Assembly (NCBI RefSeq): GCF_000622385.1 | Contig: NZ_JASD01000008.1 | Span: 806,001-870,000, forward strand | Direction: 5' to 3' | Origin: Sulfitobacter noctilucicola | GTDB taxonomy: Bacteria; Pseudomonadota; Alphaproteobacteria; Rhodobacterales; Rhodobacteraceae | Length of the DNA stretch: 64,000 bases | Shown here: positions 60,672-64,000 of the stretch, piece by piece | How positions within the stretch are numbered: position 1 is the stretch's first letter | Layout: every line of letters starts with the position of its first letter | Translations under genes and position numbers: made by a program | Notes under the pieces: generated by a model | Told to the model about the DNA's origin: nothing | Database searches by the model: none | The model's input: only the letters and a program-made list of their open reading frames with translations

Positions 60672-61468
60672 TCAAGGTCCATATTTGCCATCATAGACTC
60701 TATTCTCGGCACATCTTCGGGATTGTTGAGCTCCCAGAATTCTCTTCCCTGAGCTTTCACCTCGACACATAGAACCGCATGTCCATTTTCCATGAACCGA
60801 AGCTGCTCAAGCCCTTCGAGTTGCTCGAGCGGACCTACCGGCCAAGACGCATAGCTGGCCAAGGCTGCAGGCCGGTATGCATAAACCCCGACATGATGGA
60901 AAACTGGCGTTTGATCAGAGCCTGAATAAACTTCTGAGGTAAACGGTACGACTTCTTTCGAGAAATAGAGCGCCGTGTGACTGCGATCAAAAACTGCCGT
61001 TGTGCCACCGACGCGTCCAGCTTTCCGATCAGCAAGCAGCCCGTTCAAAGCAATGCCATCGCAACGCAAAACCGGAGTTGCGATACCCGCATCCGGCGCA
61101 TCACGCAGACCCTGTACAAGGCTTTCGACAAACCAATGCGGTGTAAGTGGCGCATCACCTTGTAGGTTCACCACGATGTCATAACCGCCGCCCAGCGCAT
61201 CATGCGCCTCTGCGCACCGTTCCGTCCCGTTCGCACAATCAGTCGAAGTCATGACAACTTCGGCCCCGAAACCTTCAGCCGCGTCCTTGATGCGACCATC
61301 GTCAGTAGCAACAACAACCTTATCGACGCCGGCAACCTGCATCGCAGCCAGCCATGACCGCTCAATCAAACTGCGCGATACGCCCCCCGCCCCTTTCAGA
61401 GCGGCGAGCGGCTTACCGGGATAGCGCGAAGACGCAAAGCGTGCTGGTATAACAATCAGAACCGACAT
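60668..61468 (-). CDS. kdsB: 3-deoxy-manno-octulosonate cytidylyltransferase (CMP-Kdo synthetase)
   Basis: The 266-residue protein has the KdsB/KpsU start 'VIPARFASSRYPGKPLAALKG' and later 'VVVATDDGRI', 'NLQGDAPLTPHWF' and 'HHVGVYAYRPAAL'. It activates Kdo as CMP-Kdo. Its place between cysQ and glycosyltransferase genes rather than among LPS-core genes resembles KpsU of group 2 capsule loci, where Kdo forms the lipid linker. It overlaps the cysQ stop by one base. The Kdo transferases KpsC and KpsS are not in the window. Confidence 0.95.
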   Translation of the reverse strand: MSVLIVIPARFASSRYPGKPLAALKGAGGVSRSLIERSWLAAMQVAGVDKVVVATDDGRIKDAAEGFGAEVVMTSTDCANGTERCAEAHDALGGGYDIVVNLQGDAPLTPHWFVESLVQGLRDAPDAGIATPVLRCDGIALNGLLADRKAGRVGGTTAVFDRSHTALYFSKEVVPFTSEVYSGSDQTPVFHHVGVYAYRPAALASYASWPVGPLEQLEGLEQLRFMENGHAVLCVEVKAQGREFWELNNPEDVPRIESMMANMDLE

Positions 61469-62265
61469 CAGGCAGGCTTAAGCGCGACTGTCGGGGCATG
61501 GGCGATAAAGAAAGGATTTGCGAAATCCTCTTTGCCATAAGTGAGCAGTGAATGGTCATCAAAGCGGACAACCTTCCCCCCAGCACCCGTCAACACTGCG
61601 TGCCCTGCTGCCGTATCCCATTCCATCGTGCGGCCCAGCCGCGGATAAAGGTCTGCCTCCCCCGTTGCGATCAGACAGAACTTGAGCGAAGAACCCGCGC
61701 TGGTCATGTCCCGAACACCGTATTTCCCGATATAGTCATCCGTCGCCTGATCCCTGTGAGATTTGGACGCAACCACCATCAAGGCGGAATTGTCCGCATC
61801 AGAGACTGATATCGGCTTGGTAGGACCGACTTGGTCCTTGTCAAAGTCACCGGTCTCTTCCACTGACTGACCGTCGGCCAAAGTGAAGAACATGCGCGAT
61901 TTTGCCGGTGCATAAACAACGCCCCGTGTGGGCTGACCCTTTTCGACCAGCGCGATGTTCACCGTGAAATCCCCACGGCGGTGAATAAATTCTTTGGTGC
62001 CGTCCAGCGGATCAACAATCAAAAAGGTATCACCCCGAGCTTCGTGCGTTGCTGCCTGCTCTTCGGTTACCAGCATCACATCCGGAAAGGCAGACCGCAG
62101 TCCCGCGCTGATAATTGCATCCGCCGCCTCATCTGCTTCGGTGACAGGACTGTCATCAGACTTCGATTTTACATCAAAATCATCGCGACCATAGATCTCC
62201 ATGATTTTGTCGCCCGCCTCCAATGATAGCTTGCGCATCACACTCACCAGTTTTTCGTAGTCCAT
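61468..62265 (-). CDS. cysQ: 3'(2'),5'-bisphosphate nucleotidase
   Basis: The 265-residue inositol-monophosphatase-fold enzyme has 'SPVTEADEAADAII' (~39-52), 'IVDPLDGTKEFIHRRGDFTV' (~83-102) and 'MEWDTAAGHAVL' near the end; the metal ligands Glu, Asp, Asp and the Thr are all present. CysQ dephosphorylates 3'-phosphoadenosine-5'-phosphate (PAP), the product of PAPS-using sulfotransferases and of sulfate assimilation. As the first gene of the polysaccharide block that ends in a sulfotransferase, it probably keeps sulfation running by removing PAP. It is divergent from an ABC permease gene across 115 bases. Confidence 0.95.
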   Translation of the reverse strand: MDYEKLVSVMRKLSLEAGDKIMEIYGRDDFDVKSKSDDSPVTEADEAADAIISAGLRSAFPDVMLVTEEQAATHEARGDTFLIVDPLDGTKEFIHRRGDFTVNIALVEKGQPTRGVVYAPAKSRMFFTLADGQSVEETGDFDKDQVGPTKPISVSDADNSALMVVASKSHRDQATDDYIGKYGVRDMTSAGSSLKFCLIATGEADLYPRLGRTMEWDTAAGHAVLTGAGGKVVRFDDHSLLTYGKEDFANPFFIAHAPTVALKPA

Positions 62266-62380
62266 GCCCGGTGTTTCCTTTAGCTTTTGTTGATCCTGCA
62301 GTTCAGCCTCCTTATGCTGGAGCGATAACGGAACAGCAAGAATTCCGTGCGATGGTCAAAAGCAGGTTCAAGGCAGCATC

Positions 62381-63205
62381 ATGTTTCAGACAAGACGCAA
62401 ACCGCAAGGTGGAATTACATCGGCCCTGTCTATCGCGGAACTCGTGTACCATTCGGTCGTCCGCAGCGTGCGCAGGCAACACAATAACGCCTTTGTCGCG
62501 ATTGCGATGAATATTATGCAGACGGTGCTGTTCATTGCAGCGTTCTATGTCATGTTTTCTGTTCTTGGTATGCGGGCCTCCGCAGTGCGGGGCGATTTCC
62601 TCATCTATCTGATGACCGGCATCTTTCTTTATATGACGCATATCAAAGCATTGAGCGCCGTGCTGGGTTCTGAGGGGCCAGCCAGCCCGATGATGCAACA
62701 CGCTCCGATGAACACAATCATCTCGATCCTGTCAGCTGCTGTGGGCGCGCTCTATATTCAGGTTCTATCCCTTGTTATTGTACTTTTTGCCTACCACGTG
62801 GCGTGGACACCGGTTGTGATTGATCAACCCTTCGCTGCTTTTGGCATGTTGGTCGTTGCTTGGTTTAGCGGATGTGCCCTTGGTCTCGTCTTTTTGGCGC
62901 TAAAGCCATGGTTTCCCTCAATCGTCGCTTTGCTTGCCATGGTATACCAACGGGCAAACATGGTCGCTTCTGGTAAGATGTTTCTCGCGAATTCACTGCC
63001 GAGCTTCATGCTGTCTATGTTTGACTGGAACCCGCTTTTTCATGTGATTGATCAGGCGCGGGGCTTTGCGTTCATCAACTACAACCCACGCTATTCGGAT
63101 TGGCACTATTCAATGTGGATCGGCGTTGTTGCGCTAATGATTGGGTTGATGGGCGAGTTTTACACACGCCGCCACGCCTCCCTCAGCTGGGATGCACGCC
63201 GCTAG
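62381..63205 (+). CDS. ABC-2 type polysaccharide export permease (second KpsM-like protein)
   Basis: The 274-residue protein has about six hydrophobic segments and the ABC-2 permease layout. The N-terminal 'AELVYHSVVRSVRRQHNNAF' resembles the amphipathic start of KpsM/RkpT permeases, and 'FDWNPLFHVIDQARGFAFINY' resembles the conserved 'NPLxHxxexxR' part near the C-terminus. It is similar in size to the KpsM at 6888-7712 but clearly diverged from it. No ATPase gene is next to it, so it would need KpsT from elsewhere. Other ABC-2 exporters cannot be excluded. Confidence 0.8.
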   Translation: MFQTRRKPQGGITSALSIAELVYHSVVRSVRRQHNNAFVAIAMNIMQTVLFIAAFYVMFSVLGMRASAVRGDFLIYLMTGIFLYMTHIKALSAVLGSEGPASPMMQHAPMNTIISILSAAVGALYIQVLSLVIVLFAYHVAWTPVVIDQPFAAFGMLVVAWFSGCALGLVFLALKPWFPSIVALLAMVYQRANMVASGKMFLANSLPSFMLSMFDWNPLFHVIDQARGFAFINYNPRYSDWHYSMWIGVVALMIGLMGEFYTRRHASLSWDARR

Positions 63206-63299
63206 ATTTGTGCCAGATGGGTTTCCGAGGTCTTTTGTAAGCCTACACATCCCGTGGCTGACCAGTTCAATCACCTCGCTGCGGACGGGGCACGATCAG

Positions 63300-64000
63300 T
63301 CACTCAACCTGCGTGCCGAATAGAGTGATTGCGACACCCAGTATCGCCAACGAGAAGAAGAACGCCGTCGCACCGTATCTCTTTCGCTCGTTTGCGCGAA
63401 GTGCAGCAATGCCGCACTGTAACGCATAATAAAGCGCGAAGGCCCGCGAGGCATAGCTGATGATTTCGAACAGGTTCGCCGTCCAGGTCATCATGATGCC
63501 AGCACCCACCAAGATGATATAGGCGCGCTTTTCGGTGACGACCCCCTTACTCACCTCGGCAATCAGCCCTCCCGACCCGCTCGTGTCCGCAATCGCGGCA
63601 CTAAATTGGGCGCTAAGTGCTGCAAGGACCAACAGCAGCGGCAGAACCGGCGCGACGGCTTGCATAAGAGAGATGATCGTAGTCTCGTCGAAAGCATCTG
63701 CATCCGTTTCAAACGCGTAGGTCAGAAGAAAGATATAGAGGCAGTAGATCCCGGCAGAAATCCACTGTGCGCGTCTCATGGAACGGATACGCATTTCCGC
63801 GTCGTAGGTCGCGCCAAGGTAGCGAGACGTTTCAAACCCCTGCACAGTCACGATGAGTCCCGCCATAAGCGTGACCCCCGCCCATCCGGTTATTCGCGGC
63901 GGATCAAACATCAGTCCGCCACCAGAAGCTTGCTGCCCGAAGTGCACAGCGAGCCCGAACACAAGCCCTGCGATGATCGACAGCTTCAAGCCGACTGAAA
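63300..64000 (-). CDS. Multi-pass membrane protein, possibly a transporter (C-terminal part, cut by window edge)
   Basis: The frame is open to the right edge, with a TTG at 63989 but no clear start, so the N-terminal part is missing. The ~233 residues seen hold about six hydrophobic segments. 'VQGFETSRYLGATYDAEMRI' resembles a loop in APC-type amino acid transporters, and 'AALSAQFSAAIADTSGSGGL' fits a broken-helix substrate site. I do not recognise a precise family. It converges on the permease gene with 94 bases between the stops. Confidence 0.6.
   Translation of the reverse strand, partial: SVGLKLSIIAGLVFGLAVHFGQQASGGGLMFDPPRITGWAGVTLMAGLIVTVQGFETSRYLGATYDAEMRIRSMRRAQWISAGIYCLYIFLLTYAFETDADAFDETTIISLMQAVAPVLPLLLVLAALSAQFSAAIADTSGSGGLIAEVSKGVVTEKRAYIILVGAGIMMTWTANLFEIISYASRAFALYYALQCGIAALRANERKRYGATAFFFSLAILGVAITLFGTQVE

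Overview
The window looks like chromosomal DNA from a marine alphaproteobacterium of the Rhodobacterales (Roseobacter group). This rests on gene content and order, not on a database match. The supporting signs are the run RNase D - kdsD - lptC - lptA - lptB - long HPF - ptsN, a paaABCDE-paaZ-paaX block behind a thiolase, aerobic hemF, sulfotransferases and a core-2-like glycosyltransferase in surface-sugar loci, and moderately high G+C. I see no rRNA, tRNA, CRISPR array, insertion sequence or phage genes. Nearly all of the window is protein-coding, and many genes are joined by ATGA, GTGA or TGATG overlaps.

Layout. (1) 1-2135: the end of an aromatic amino acid decarboxylase gene, overlapping two genes for the lower homoprotocatechuate meta-cleavage route. 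(2) 2163-11352: surface polysaccharide locus A, with a UDP-sugar dehydrogenase, an Stf0-like sulfotransferase, KpsT/KpsE/KpsM capsule export and two glycosyltransferase proteins. (3) 11565-12446: hemF. (4) 12521-20543: YjbF/YjbH-type exopolysaccharide proteins facing a dehydratase - initiating sugar-phosphate transferase - reductase set, then a Wza-like export lipoprotein. (5) 20782-26316: homogentisate operon (hmgA, fahA, an unusual metallo-beta-lactamase-fold protein, an FAD monooxygenase, a DUF2783 protein). (6) 26410-35804: M81 metallopeptidase, amidase, a peptide-type ABC importer and an M20 hydrolase. (7) 35824-38614: Rieske oxygenase, cupin and FAD amine oxidase. (8) 38760-47251: a PAS protein, then the phenylacetate (paa) operon ending in its regulator paaX. 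(9) 47294-52058: RNase D, Kdo precursor synthesis, the Lpt export genes, HPF and PtsN. (10) 52108-62265, all on the minus strand: polysaccharide locus B, reading cysQ - kdsB - glycosyltransferase - galU - galE - glycosyltransferase - glycosyltransferase - core-2-like transferase - double sulfotransferase. A second capsule-type ABC permease follows at 62381-63205. The right edge cuts a membrane protein.

Two themes run through the window. The first is breakdown of aromatic amino acids and related compounds by three ring-opening logics: homoprotocatechuate meta-cleavage, homogentisate, and phenylacetyl-CoA epoxidation. The second is a surface glycan that is probably sulfated. Loci A and B each carry sulfotransferase genes, and locus B also carries CysQ, which removes the 3'-phosphoadenosine-5'-phosphate left by PAPS-dependent sulfotransfer, and KdsB, which makes the CMP-Kdo used for Kdo-linked capsules. 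The tightest and least described part is the cassette at 52108-56243: two glycosyltransferases and a two-module sulfotransferase joined with no intergenic space.
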